52,005 bases of DNA from an uncultured Clostridia bacterium. Its GTDB lineage: Bacteria; Bacillota; Clostridia; Oscillospirales; Acutalibacteraceae. Each line of letters begins with the position of its first letter. Within the stretch, counting starts at the first letter, position 1. The stretch lies in contig CAMMAZ010000010.1 in NCBI GenBank assembly GCA_946493765.1, positions 1 to 52,005 of the forward strand, in the 5' to 3' direction. This document shows positions 7,930 through 16,358 of this stretch, one piece after another. The notes beneath the pieces were generated by a model, which saw only the letters and a program-made list of their open reading frames with translations, made no database searches and was not told where the DNA came from. Made by a program: the position numbers and the translations under genes.

Positions 7930-8133
7930 TTGACACGCATCCTTTCCCCTGTTTGCATCATTATAACATATCGTCATATAAAATGCAAAGTGCTGCCAAA
8001 AACATCCGCAACCATCGTTACCAATCAAAAGAAAAAGCTGTTTTCGCACAAAGCCGATAAAGCAATCCTGTCGGCAATTTATTGATTTTGCGGCACGAAT
8101 TTCCTGTGATGACAATTTTTATTGGTTTGCGTG

Positions 8134-8162
8134 TTGTAATTTATGAAGTTTTGTGATAAAAT
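8134..8162 (+). promoter_or_regulatory. promoter for aspS
   Basis: TTGTAA (8134-8139), 17-bp spacer, TAAAAT (8157-8162), 65 bp before the aspS start. No T-box leader is visible in the 298-bp gap. Confidence 0.6.
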
Positions 8163-8227
8163 ATCTTTAATTATAGGCTGTTTTCAAAGCAGCCGGATAT
8201 TACCAGAACAGAAATGGAGTTCAATCT

Positions 8228-9970
8228 ATGATTTTGGCAAACGAATACCGCACACATACCTGCGGGCAACTCAGAGAATCGGATATCGGGCAGGAGGTCC
8301 GGCTCGCCGGATGGGTCGAAACCATTCGCGACCACGGCGGCATTTTGTTTTTGGACCTGCGGGACGAAACCGGTGTCACCCAAGTGGTCATCAAGGATGA
8401 AGAACTTATCAAAGGCGTGACCAGAGAAAGCGTTGTGACGATCTGCGGCGACGTTGTCCGCCGCGATGAAGAAACCTATAACCCGAAAATTGCCACCGGC
8501 ACGATAGAGGTGGTTGCAAAAACGCTGCAAATGCTCGGAAAGTCCGTTTCCAATCTGCCGTTTGAGGTGGCTTCCTCCACCGATACCAGAGAGGATGTGC
8601 GGCTTGCCTACCGTTTTTTGGACCTGCGCAACCAAAAGGTGCATGACAATATTATTTTTCGTTCCAAAGTGATTTCTTTTCTGCGTGAGAAAATGACACA
8701 GCTCGGTTTTCTGGATATCCAGACCCCGATTTTGTCCGCATCTTCTCCGGAGGGCGCGAGAGACTACCTGATCCCCAGCCGCAAGCACAAGGGAAAGTTT
8801 TATGCCCTGCCGCAGGCGCCGCAGATTTTCAAACAGCTTTTGATGGTGTCGGGCTTTGACCGGTATTTCCAGGTCGCGCCGTGTTTTCGCGATGAGGACG
8901 CGCGGGCCGACCGCACCCCCGGCGAATTCTATCAGCTGGACTTTGAAATGGCGTTCGCTACCCAGGAGGATGTTTTGCGTGTTGCCGAGGACGTGCTGCT
9001 TGCAACTTTCTCAAAATTCGGCAAAAAGCCGGTGACACCGGCGCCGATCCCGCGCATTACCTATGCCGACGCCATGCTGAAATACGGTTCGGATAAACCC
9101 GACCTGCGCAATCCGCTGGAAATCATCGACGTGAGCGACCTGTTTGTCGACAGCAGCTTTAAACCGTTTGCGAACAAATGCGTGCGTGCGATCAACGCGC
9201 CGTGCGGCAAGCAGTCCAAAAGCTTTTTTGAAAAGATGCTGCAATTCGCGACCGATATCGGCATGAAAGGGCTCGGCTACTTAAAGGTGATGGAAGACGG
9301 TTCTTATAACGGACCGATCGATAAATTTTTGGACGACAGCCAGCGTGAGGAGCTGCGCCGCCGCGGCAATTTAAAAACCGACGACGTGCTCTATTTTATT
9401 GCGGACAGCAAAAAGTTAGCGCCGGTCTTCGCGGGCCAAATCCGCAGCGAGCTCGGAAAAAGGCTCAATCTTTTATCCGACGACTACCGGCTTTGCTTTA
9501 TCGTGGATTTCCCGATGTTCGAGGAAGACGAGGAAACCGGCAACCCGGCGTTTACCCACAACCCGTTTTCAATGCCGCAGGGCGGTCTTGACGCGCTGAA
9601 CAACAAAAATCCGCTGGACGTGCTGGCATTTCAATACGACGCGGTGTGCAACGGTGTGGAACTCGCATCCGGCGCGGTGCGCAACCACGAGCTGGACACC
9701 ATGATCAAAGCTTTCTCGATCGCCGGCTATTCCAAAGAAGAACTGGAAGCGAAATTTTCTTCGCTTTATAAAGCGTTTCAATATGGTGCGCCCCCGCATG
9801 CGGGTATGGCGCCGGGCATCGACCGTTTGATCATGCTGCTGCTGGACGAGGAGAATATCCGCGAAGTCATTGCGTTCCCGATGAACTCCAACGCGCAGGA
9901 TCTGTTGATGGGTGCGCCGGGTGAAGTGAGCGAACAGCAGCTGCGGGAAGTGCACATCAAATTAAGATAA
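8228..9970 (+). CDS. aspS: aspartate--tRNA ligase
   Basis: 580 residues, the bacterial AspRS length with the GAD insertion. The OB-fold anticodon-binding domain covers residues 1-105. Class II motif 2 is FRDEDARADRTPGEFYQLDFEM, whose ...RTPGEFYQLD form resembles the alphaproteobacterial-type branch. Motif 3 is GMAPGIDRLIMLL near the C-terminus. Residue 36 in the RDHGG loop is His; in Pseudomonas AspRS a His at this loop goes with a non-discriminating enzyme that also charges tRNA-Asn. Together with gatCAB 90 bp downstream this suggests an indirect Asn-tRNA route, but that is inference. Start ATG at 8228 has a modest ATGGAG RBS. Confidence 0.95.
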   Translation: MILANEYRTHTCGQLRESDIGQEVRLAGWVETIRDHGGILFLDLRDETGVTQVVIKDEELIKGVTRESVVTICGDVVRRDEETYNPKIATGTIEVVAKTLQMLGKSVSNLPFEVASSTDTREDVRLAYRFLDLRNQKVHDNIIFRSKVISFLREKMTQLGFLDIQTPILSASSPEGARDYLIPSRKHKGKFYALPQAPQIFKQLLMVSGFDRYFQVAPCFRDEDARADRTPGEFYQLDFEMAFATQEDVLRVAEDVLLATFSKFGKKPVTPAPIPRITYADAMLKYGSDKPDLRNPLEIIDVSDLFVDSSFKPFANKCVRAINAPCGKQSKSFFEKMLQFATDIGMKGLGYLKVMEDGSYNGPIDKFLDDSQREELRRRGNLKTDDVLYFIADSKKLAPVFAGQIRSELGKRLNLLSDDYRLCFIVDFPMFEEDEETGNPAFTHNPFSMPQGGLDALNNKNPLDVLAFQYDAVCNGVELASGAVRNHELDTMIKAFSIAGYSKEELEAKFSSLYKAFQYGAPPHAGMAPGIDRLIMLLLDEENIREVIAFPMNSNAQDLLMGAPGEVSEQQLREVHIKLR

Positions 9971-9979
9971 CGATAAAAT

Positions 9980-10003
9980 AAAGCGGCGATAACCGCCGCT
10001 TTT
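9980..10003 (+). terminator. weak hairpin terminator after aspS
   Basis: Perfect 8-bp stem AAAGCGGC/GCCGCTTT (9980-9987 with 9995-10002) and a short T-run. It may only partly stop transcription into gatC. Confidence 0.55.
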
Positions 10004-10060
10004 ATCACCCGGGCGTTTTCACGCTCCTTTAAGACAAAATTCAAAGCAAAGGGACGATGC

Positions 10061-10342
10061 ATGATGGTCACAAAAGAAGAAATTCTAGATATTGCCCTGC
10101 TTGCCAAATTATCCGTTGAGGAAGATAAGCTCGACGAGCTGACAAAAGAGATGATGAACATCATTCAGTTCGCCGATACCATCAACGCGTTCGACGGCGA
10201 AGTGCAGGAATTCGATAATATCAATTCGCTTTCCAACGTGTTCCGGGAAGACGAGGTTTTGCCGTCCTATCCGCGCGAGGAAATCCTCAAAAATGTCGGC
10301 GGCGGGGAAAACGGTTATTTCCCGGTCAAGAAACGGATGTAA
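10061..10342 (+). CDS. gatC: Asp/Glu-tRNA amidotransferase subunit C
   Basis: 93 residues, the usual GatC length. It has the N-terminal helical part with LAKLSVEEDKLDELTKEM and the C-terminal belt FREDEVLPSYPREEILKN, which wraps GatA and GatB. GatC stabilises the GatCAB complex that converts Glu-tRNA-Gln and/or Asp-tRNA-Asn to the amide form. The two leading ATG codons at 10061 and 10064 cannot be told apart; GGGAC lies 5 or 8 nt upstream. First gene of gatC-gatA-gatB. Confidence 0.93.
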   Translation: MMVTKEEILDIALLAKLSVEEDKLDELTKEMMNIIQFADTINAFDGEVQEFDNINSLSNVFREDEVLPSYPREEILKNVGGGENGYFPVKKRM

Positions 10343-10354
10343 GGAGGGCGATGC

Positions 10355-11812
10355 ATGACAGGACAAATCAAAACGCTGCATGAAATGCTGGTGCAAAAAC
10401 AGATTTCCTGCACCGAACTGACCCATACTTATTTGGCGGCGATCGAAAAGGATAACGGGAAACTTAATGCCTATGTGAAGGTCACGCCGGACACGGCGCT
10501 CGCTACCGCCAAAACGGTGGACGAAAAAATCGCCAAAGGAGAACCGATCGGACTGCTGGAGGGCATTCCGATGACACTCAAAGACAACATTTCCACCAAA
10601 GATATCGAAACGACCTGCTGTTCCAAAATTCTGTCCGGCTACGTCCCGATTTACGACGCGACGGTCTGGACGCTTTTAAAGGAACAAAACGCAGTGCTGC
10701 TCGGCAAAACCAACATGGATGAGTTCGCCATGGGCTCCTCCTGCGAAACCTCCTGCTTTGGAGGCGCTGCCAATCCGCACAACACCGATCACGTCGCCGG
10801 CGGATCATCAGGCGGTGTTGCATCCGCCGTGGCGGGCAATCTCGCGGTCTATGGACTCGGTTCCGACACCGGCGGGTCGATTCGCCAACCGGCGGCATTT
10901 TGCGGCTGTGTGGGCTTAAAACCGACCTATGGCGCCGTCTCCCGTTACGGGCTGATCGCCTATGCCTCCAGTCTCGACCAGATCGGTCCGATCACCACAA
11001 GCGTGGAGGACGCCGCGATTTTGTTTGACGCGATCGCCAAAAAGGACGATATGGATTCCACCTCCAGCGGTGCGAAAGAACCGGTCGCAGACAGGCTTTC
11101 CGCCGGGCTGGAAGGTGTTAAAATCGGTGTAGCGAAAGAATATTTTGATGGCATCAAACCTGAAATCCAGACTGCGCTGGAAGGAGCGATCAAGGTTTAT
11201 GAATCGCTTGGCGCACAGATCATTCCCTTTAGCCTGCCGATTTTAAAATACGCATTGCCGGTTTACTACATTCTCGCCTGCGCGGAGGCCTCCTCCAACC
11301 TCGGGCGGTACGACGGTATCCGCTACGGTTACCGCACCGACAGCTACAACGGGATCCACGACATGATCTGCAAGACCCGGTCGGAAGGATTCGGCGCGGA
11401 GGTCAAACGCCGCATTCTGCTTGGCACCTATGTGCTCTCCTCCGGGTACTACGACGCGTATTATAAAAAAGCGCAGAATCTGCGCGGCAACATCGTCAGC
11501 GCGTTCCAAAACGCTTTTGCAGACTGCGATGTGATTTTAGCGCCCACCGTGCCGGTCACGGCGTTTGAAAAAGGCTTCTCTGCAAAGGACGCGGTGGAAA
11601 CCTATTTGACCGACATCTGCACCGTTCCGGTCAATATCGCGGGGCTGCCCGGCATTTCCCTGCCCTGCGGATTTGACGGACAAGGGCTTCCCATCGGCAT
11701 GCAGCTGATCGGCAACACCTTTGGCGAAGCGAAGGTGCTAAACACCGCTTTTGCCTATGAAGCGGCGGCAAAAGATGTTTTTAAAAAAGCTCAAACGGGG
11801 GTGCGGTTTTAA
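10355..11812 (+). CDS. gatA: Asp/Glu-tRNA amidotransferase subunit A
   Basis: 485 residues, full length. This is the glutaminase/amidase subunit that releases ammonia from glutamine. The amidase triad is complete: Lys in GIPMTLKDNIS, cis-Ser in the GGSSGGVASAVA loop, and the nucleophile Ser in GSDTGGSIRQPAAF. A strong RBS (AAGGAGGGCG) precedes ATG 10355, 12 nt after gatC. The stop TAA abuts the gatB ATG with no gap, so A and B are coupled and made in equal amounts. Confidence 0.97.
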   Translation: MTGQIKTLHEMLVQKQISCTELTHTYLAAIEKDNGKLNAYVKVTPDTALATAKTVDEKIAKGEPIGLLEGIPMTLKDNISTKDIETTCCSKILSGYVPIYDATVWTLLKEQNAVLLGKTNMDEFAMGSSCETSCFGGAANPHNTDHVAGGSSGGVASAVAGNLAVYGLGSDTGGSIRQPAAFCGCVGLKPTYGAVSRYGLIAYASSLDQIGPITTSVEDAAILFDAIAKKDDMDSTSSGAKEPVADRLSAGLEGVKIGVAKEYFDGIKPEIQTALEGAIKVYESLGAQIIPFSLPILKYALPVYYILACAEASSNLGRYDGIRYGYRTDSYNGIHDMICKTRSEGFGAEVKRRILLGTYVLSSGYYDAYYKKAQNLRGNIVSAFQNAFADCDVILAPTVPVTAFEKGFSAKDAVETYLTDICTVPVNIAGLPGISLPCGFDGQGLPIGMQLIGNTFGEAKVLNTAFAYEAAAKDVFKKAQTGVRF

Positions 11813-13228
11813 ATGAAAGAATATGAATTGGTATCGGGTCTTGAGACCCATGTGGAACTGTCCACCAAAACCAAAATTTTCTGTTCCTGCACCACCCAGT
11901 TCGGATCGGAGCCCAACACCCATTGCTGCCCGATCTGTATCGGTCTGCCCGGCACCATGCCGAAACTTAACCGGCAGGCGGTGCGGTATGCGATCAAAGC
12001 GGGGCTTGCGACCCACTGCACCATCAACCCGATTGCAAAAATGGACCGGAAAAACTATGTGTATCCTGATCTGCCCAAAGCCTATCAGATCTCACAATAT
12101 GACAAACCGCTTTGTTCCAACGGGTATATTGAACTGAAAAACGGCCGGAAAATCCGGATTCTGCGGATCCATATCGAGGAGGACGCCGGCAAACTGGTGC
12201 ATGAACGCGGGGACACGTTTGTGGATTACAACCGCGGCGGCGTGCCGCTGATTGAAATCGTGACCGAGCCGGATATCCGCAGCATCGACGAAGCGATCGA
12301 ATATGTTGAAAAACTCCAGCTGATCATGAAATATATCGGCGTTTCGGATGTGAAAATGCAGGAAGGGTCGCTGCGGTGCGACGTGAATATTTCGGTCCGC
12401 GAAAAGGGTAGCGAATCCTTTGGCACCCGCACCGAGATCAAAAACATGAATTCCTTTGCTTTCATGCAAAAAGCGATGGAATATGAGTTTGAACGACAGG
12501 TCGATTTGATCGAAAACGGCGAACAGGTCATCCAGGAAACCCGGCGGTTTAACACCGACACCGGAGAAACGGCGCCGATGCGCGGTAAGGAAGACGCGCA
12601 CGATTACCGTTATTTCAGGGAACCCGACCTTGTCACCATCGAAACATCCAAAGAAGAGATTGAGGAAATCCGCGCGTCCTTACCGGAACTGCCGGAACAA
12701 AAACGTCAGCGTTATATCGAAACGTTCGGTTTGTCGGAGGTGGACGCGGATATTCTTATCAAATACCGCAAAGTCGCTGAGTTTTTCGACGAAGCGGCAA
12801 AAGCAGTGGGAAATCCCAAAACCGTTTCCAATTTTATTATTTCCCAGGTGTTTCGCACCCTGCCGACCGACGCGGAAAAGGAAGCTTTTGATGTGCGGAT
12901 CACGCCGCAAAGCCTGATCGAGCTGATCGGTCTTTTGGAATCCAAAAAAATCAACATGAACGTCGCCAAATCGACGCTGGATAAAATGCTGCAAACCGGA
13001 AAAACACCGGATCAGCTCATCGATAAAAACGACATGGGCGGCGTCGATGCAAACACCCTCACCGCAATCTGCCAAAAGGTGATTGAAACCCAGTCCGGTG
13101 CGGTGCAGGATTATAAAAACGGCAAAGAAGCCGCGTTTAAAGCGCTGATCGGCGGTGTGATGAAAGAAACCAGAGGCAAGGCCGATCCGATGCAGGCAAC
13201 CGAAATTTTAAAATCACTGATCGGATAA
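11813..13228 (+). CDS. gatB: Asp/Glu-tRNA amidotransferase subunit B
   Basis: 471 residues, normal length. This subunit binds the tRNA and activates the misacylated amino acid with ATP. N-terminal signature LETHVELSTKTKIFCSC, cradle motifs (MDRKNYVYPDLPKAYQISQ, IHIEEDAGKLVH, DYNRGGVPLIEIV) and a C-terminal YqeY-like helical tail (from about residue 325) are all visible. The Cys pairs CSC...CCPIC suggest the zinc site of many GatB proteins. It starts directly after gatA and is followed by a strong terminator, closing the operon. Confidence 0.97.
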   Translation: MKEYELVSGLETHVELSTKTKIFCSCTTQFGSEPNTHCCPICIGLPGTMPKLNRQAVRYAIKAGLATHCTINPIAKMDRKNYVYPDLPKAYQISQYDKPLCSNGYIELKNGRKIRILRIHIEEDAGKLVHERGDTFVDYNRGGVPLIEIVTEPDIRSIDEAIEYVEKLQLIMKYIGVSDVKMQEGSLRCDVNISVREKGSESFGTRTEIKNMNSFAFMQKAMEYEFERQVDLIENGEQVIQETRRFNTDTGETAPMRGKEDAHDYRYFREPDLVTIETSKEEIEEIRASLPELPEQKRQRYIETFGLSEVDADILIKYRKVAEFFDEAAKAVGNPKTVSNFIISQVFRTLPTDAEKEAFDVRITPQSLIELIGLLESKKINMNVAKSTLDKMLQTGKTPDQLIDKNDMGGVDANTLTAICQKVIETQSGAVQDYKNGKEAAFKALIGGVMKETRGKADPMQATEILKSLIG

Positions 13229-13270
13229 ATTATCGCGTTTTTAAATGAATCTATAAAATTTTAGGTTACA

Positions 13271-13320
13271 AAATTCCCGCAAATCAAGGTTTACCCTGGT
13301 TTGCGGGAATTTGTTATTTT
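13271..13320 (+). terminator. terminator after gatB
   Basis: Perfect 13-bp stem (13271-13283 with 13300-13312) followed by a T-rich tract to 13320. Strong intrinsic terminator closing gatCAB. Confidence 0.85.
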
Positions 13321-13347
13321 AAAAACAGTCTTTCTCAAAAAGTGTTA

Positions 13348-13517
13348 CAGCCTTCTCACTTTGAGGAGAAAAGGGCACGCTTTACTTTTGTTCTCTCACA
13401 GCTCAATCCCACGTGCCCAAAGTTAAACAATTTTTAATTGTTTAACTTGTCAAGTTTTGGAGCTGTGTTCCAAAACTTCCAACTACCTTGTTTCCACTGC
13501 TAGCGGTGGATGCGGTG
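13348..13517. repeat. interrupted copy of a dispersed hairpin-rich repeat
   Basis: Block 1 (13348-13375, AGCCTTCTC..TTGAGGAGAA..GGG) and block 2 (13499-13517, GCTAGCGGTGGATGCGGTG) match, in the same order, the reverse complement of the element at 35495-35614; block 2 differs at one base of 19. In that element the blocks are a few bases apart, but here about 120 bp lie between them. The intervening part carries perfect inverted repeats at 13422-13431/13437-13446 and 13452-13461/13469-13478, and a 7-bp pair at 13373-13379/13412-13418. It fills the gap between the convergent gatB and DUF1015 genes; no gene is seen in it. Confidence 0.6.
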
Positions 13518-13529
13518 GTTGATATGATT

Positions 13530-14723
13530 TTATCGGATTGCCCGACCCTCGATATAATACCGCTTATCCTGCGCCGTGCCCATCGAAAAAGTCTTGCGGG
13601 GCAGCGCGCCGTCGCGGGCGACAACGTCGAACAACTGATCCTTTCGCATGCCCTCGAACAAAAAGCCCAGCGTGTTTTTCTCTTTGCACAGCGCACGCAC
13701 CGTGTCGATACCGTGAATATAATCGATTTTCACCTGCGGGTGTGTGTGCAAATATGTATCCAAGACTTTCTGCAGCGTGCCGACCGGCAATCCCGAAATA
13801 CCCGGCGCCGCAAAGGTTTCTTGCTTTTCCTGATAAACGGCGGTAAAGCTTTGCGTACCCTCGCCTTTTGCGCTGCAAAGCATCTGTTTGATTTCCTGCA
13901 ACGCCGCCGCTGGGTCCACCCCGAACAGCACCCGGTAGATCGGCTCGAATTCGATCGCTGGATCGTGGATATTGACGATTTCCACCAGCGCGTTTTGTGC
14001 CGCCGGCGAACCGTTCAGCGCCGCGCATTCCTTTGCGGCGGCCAGCGAATGGTTACCGTCTCCCACCGCAAACAGAAAATCATGGCGGCTTTGCCGGCAA
14101 AGCTGCTGCAACGCTGCCTGCACCTGCGCAATCGCATTGGCATCCAACAGCGCCCCGCAAATATGCCCGCCGCCCTGCATCAAATCAAAATCATAAAGCG
14201 TTTCAAAGCTTTGGGCCCGCTTTTCCAACGGTTTGATGACTGTGTTTTCCGGATCGTCGACAAACAGCATCACATGCGGCAGCTCCAACGGCGCGTCTTT
14301 GCGAATCTCCACACGCGGCGGAATGCGTTCCAGCACCGTTTCCTCGGTCGCGCGGATCTGCGCTTTCGCACCTTTTCGGTAATCATAATCAGCAAGGGAA
14401 ATCTGTGCGATAATGCCCTGCCGCGTTTTTCCGTTCGACAGCTGCCGGCGCACATAGACCATCGCGTTTTCCCGGCATTGGAACACGCCGTTTTGCAGAT
14501 AATTTTCCATGTTGCGGTTGATGGCATCGATTTTTTGCCGCACGTTTCCATGAAGTTCAATTTCCGGCAAAATCAGCCGCAGCGCCGACGGCGCATCCCC
14601 GACGAAATCTTCCACGGCGTCCCAGTAATCCGGCTGGGAGGTGAACTGGTCGCAGGCGATGACCGCCCATTTTTCAAAGCCGCCCTTTGGCAGCAAAATA
14701 TCCGCTGTGTTGATGATCTGCAT
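13530..14723 (-). CDS. DUF1015 family protein
   Basis: 397 residues, near full length for DUF1015 (PF06245). Recognisable stretches are FEKWAVIACDQFTSQPDYW at the N-terminus, HVMLFVDDPENTVIKPLE in the middle, and VGDGNHSLAAAKECA and YIHG. The DGNHS segment looks like an active-site or nucleotide loop, but no reaction is assigned here. In Firmicutes the gene is often near serA/serC, hinting at serine metabolism; no serine genes lie in this window, so that is weak. ATG 14723 has AGGAGAAA 10 nt upstream. A CCTGTC/GACAGG pair just before the start overlaps this RBS. Confidence 0.8.
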   Translation of the reverse strand: MQIINTADILLPKGGFEKWAVIACDQFTSQPDYWDAVEDFVGDAPSALRLILPEIELHGNVRQKIDAINRNMENYLQNGVFQCRENAMVYVRRQLSNGKTRQGIIAQISLADYDYRKGAKAQIRATEETVLERIPPRVEIRKDAPLELPHVMLFVDDPENTVIKPLEKRAQSFETLYDFDLMQGGGHICGALLDANAIAQVQAALQQLCRQSRHDFLFAVGDGNHSLAAAKECAALNGSPAAQNALVEIVNIHDPAIEFEPIYRVLFGVDPAAALQEIKQMLCSAKGEGTQSFTAVYQEKQETFAAPGISGLPVGTLQKVLDTYLHTHPQVKIDYIHGIDTVRALCKEKNTLGFLFEGMRKDQLFDVVARDGALPRKTFSMGTAQDKRYYIEGRAIR

Positions 14724-14762
14724 GCGCTTTTTCTCCTGTCTTTTTCATATTTGACAGGATTT

Positions 14763-14791
14763 ATTGTAACACAAAAGCAAATTGCTTGCAA
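14763..14791 (-). promoter_or_regulatory. promoter for the DUF1015 gene
   Basis: Minus strand TTGCAA (14791-14786), 17-bp spacer, TACAAT (14768-14763). The -35 lies just before the stop of the upstream DUF6514 gene region. Confidence 0.65.
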
Positions 14792-14794
14792 CCG

Positions 14795-15055
14795 CTATTT
14801 GGCATATTCCTCTGCGATCTCCCACAGCACGCAGGGGGTCACGGTGTTGTCGCAAATCAGCTGCAGGAAATGTTCCGCTGTTTGCTTGTCCGTTGAGATA
14901 TGCTGCACCTGCGCCTCCTCCACGACCTTGCCGCCGTTTTCACATTTCGTGACCTTCGCGCCGTAAAGCATACCGCCCGGCACCTTTTTGCTTGTCAGTT
15001 CGTAGTACAGTGTGCAGTCCAGTTCCTCTGTTCCGATCGCATTTTGCAATGTCAT
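14795..15055 (-). CDS. DUF6514 family small protein
   Basis: 86 residues. It resembles small clostridial DUF6514 proteins: an N-terminal strand pair (CTLYYELTSKKVPGGMLYGAKVTK) followed by EEAQVQHISTDKQTAEHFLQLICDNTVTPCVLWEIAEEY. No signal or membrane part; function unknown. ATG 15055 gives the family-like N-terminus. AAAGG lies about 12 nt upstream, slightly far, and a GTG three codons earlier is an alternative start. The longer frame to 15217 crosses the promoter and is rejected. Confidence 0.7.
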   Translation of the reverse strand: MTLQNAIGTEELDCTLYYELTSKKVPGGMLYGAKVTKCENGGKVVEEAQVQHISTDKQTAEHFLQLICDNTVTPCVLWEIAEEYAK

Positions 15056-15105
15056 TGTTTTCACAAACCTTTCTTTTCTCAAATTCCTGCAAACTGTATC
15101 ACTAT

Positions 15106-15135
15106 ATTGTAAAGGATTGGAAAAATAAATGTAAA
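15106..15135 (-). promoter_or_regulatory. promoter for the DUF6514 gene
   Basis: Minus strand TTTACA (15135-15130), 18-bp spacer, TACAAT (15111-15106). Confidence 0.55.
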
Positions 15136-15296
15136 ATCTAGGTAAAACTAAAACTTTCGTGTTACAGTATTTACCCCTCTTTGACAAATTGGGAAAGGAT
15201 CTGCCGCGCGTGTCCAAATCCCCGCATTTTTCGCAGTCAGGCGCCCCGGCACGCCATTCTTTAGATTATTCAAGAATATTTGATATACAAAAAAGA

Positions 15297-15330
15297 TGTG
15301 AAAACGTTTAATGTTTTCACACCTTTTTTA
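15297..15330 (-). terminator. terminator after gpsA
   Basis: Perfect 9-bp stem (15297-15305 with 15313-15321), with a T-run on both strands. It lies 19 bp past the gpsA stop and closes the radical SAM-der-plsY-gpsA unit. Confidence 0.8.
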
Positions 15331-15339
15331 TGTTGTTTA

Positions 15340-16323
15340 TTATTCGTGTTTCATTTTCCGGTTCATCAGCCGGTGGATGGCGTCGCGCGGGTTGCCGTTT
15401 TCATATAAAATGCGGTAGCATTCGTTGACAATCGGCATTTCCACTCCATACTGCTCCGCCAGCTTTTTCGCGCTCGCGGTGGCATAATAGCTTTCCACCG
15501 TCATGCCGACGGCTTCCAGCGCCGCCTCGACCGACATGCCCTCTCCCAGCGCCTTGCCGAACCGGCGGTTACGGCTGTGTCTGGAGGTGCAGGTCACGAT
15601 CAGGTCGCCAATGCCCGACAGTCCCGCAAAGGTTTTCTGTTTTGCACCCAATTTCACGCCAAGTCTTGAAATCTCATTCATACCTCTCGTGACCAGCGCG
15701 GCGATGGTGTTGTCGCCAAGCCCCAGTCCGTCGCAGATCCCGGCGGCCATGGCAATAATATTTTTCAGCGCCGCACCGGTTTCCACACCGATCACATCCG
15801 CGTTGGTATAGATCCGGAAACTGTCGCAGGTCAGGGTCTTTTGCACATATTCCGCGGCCGCCATATCCTTTCCTGCGGCGACGATGGAAGTCGGCACGCC
15901 GACGGCGACCTCCTCCGCGTGGGACGGACCGGACAGTGCGACAATATTGTTTTCAGGCAGCTCCTCAGCGATCACCGACGAAAAGGTTTTGAGCGTTTCC
16001 TTTTCAAAGCCTTTGGCCACGCTGACAACCACTGTGTCTTGCTTTAATATTCCCTGCAGCCGATGGGCGGTTTCCCGCACCGCAAAGGACGGCGTTGCAA
16101 TGATCGCAATTTCGCAGTCTTTCGCGCAGGCAATATCGGTCGTTAGTTCCACGGCATCGGGTATGGTCACATTCGGCAGCAGCGGATTGGTTCGCGTTTG
16201 GGCAAGCTTTTGGATTTCCTCCGGGAATTTGCCCCAGACCGTCACCGCATGCCCGTTATTGCAAAACAAAACCGCCAAGGCCGTGCCCCAGCCGCCGGGA
16301 CCCAGCACAACGATCTTCGCCAT
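15340..16323 (-). CDS. gpsA: glycerol-3-phosphate dehydrogenase [NAD(P)+]
   Basis: 327 residues. It reduces dihydroxyacetone phosphate to sn-glycerol-3-phosphate, the backbone for phospholipids. N-terminal dinucleotide fold GPGGWGTALA, then KGFEKETL, LSGPSHAEEVAVGVPT, the catalytic-lysine region VETGAALKNIIAMAAG, and NTIAALVTRGMNEI. ATG at 16323 is chosen because GAGGTG precedes it by about 8 nt; an earlier in-frame ATG adds 11 residues not typical of the family. It lies directly after plsY, which uses its product, a frequent Firmicute pairing. Confidence 0.96.
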   Translation of the reverse strand: MAKIVVLGPGGWGTALAVLFCNNGHAVTVWGKFPEEIQKLAQTRTNPLLPNVTIPDAVELTTDIACAKDCEIAIIATPSFAVRETAHRLQGILKQDTVVVSVAKGFEKETLKTFSSVIAEELPENNIVALSGPSHAEEVAVGVPTSIVAAGKDMAAAEYVQKTLTCDSFRIYTNADVIGVETGAALKNIIAMAAGICDGLGLGDNTIAALVTRGMNEISRLGVKLGAKQKTFAGLSGIGDLIVTCTSRHSRNRRFGKALGEGMSVEAALEAVGMTVESYYATASAKKLAEQYGVEMPIVNECYRILYENGNPRDAIHRLMNRKMKHE

Positions 16324-16358
16324 TTTTGCCGCACCTCTTTCTCTAAACAAACACAAAA

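Noticed and set aside
7930-8227. T-box leader upstream of aspS
   Set aside because: No AGGGTGGNACCGCG-type T-box motif or specifier stem is visible.
13488-14966. 492-codon open frame antisense to the DUF1015 gene
   Set aside because: Shadow of DUF1015; it also crosses the DUF1015 promoter and enters the DUF6514 gene.
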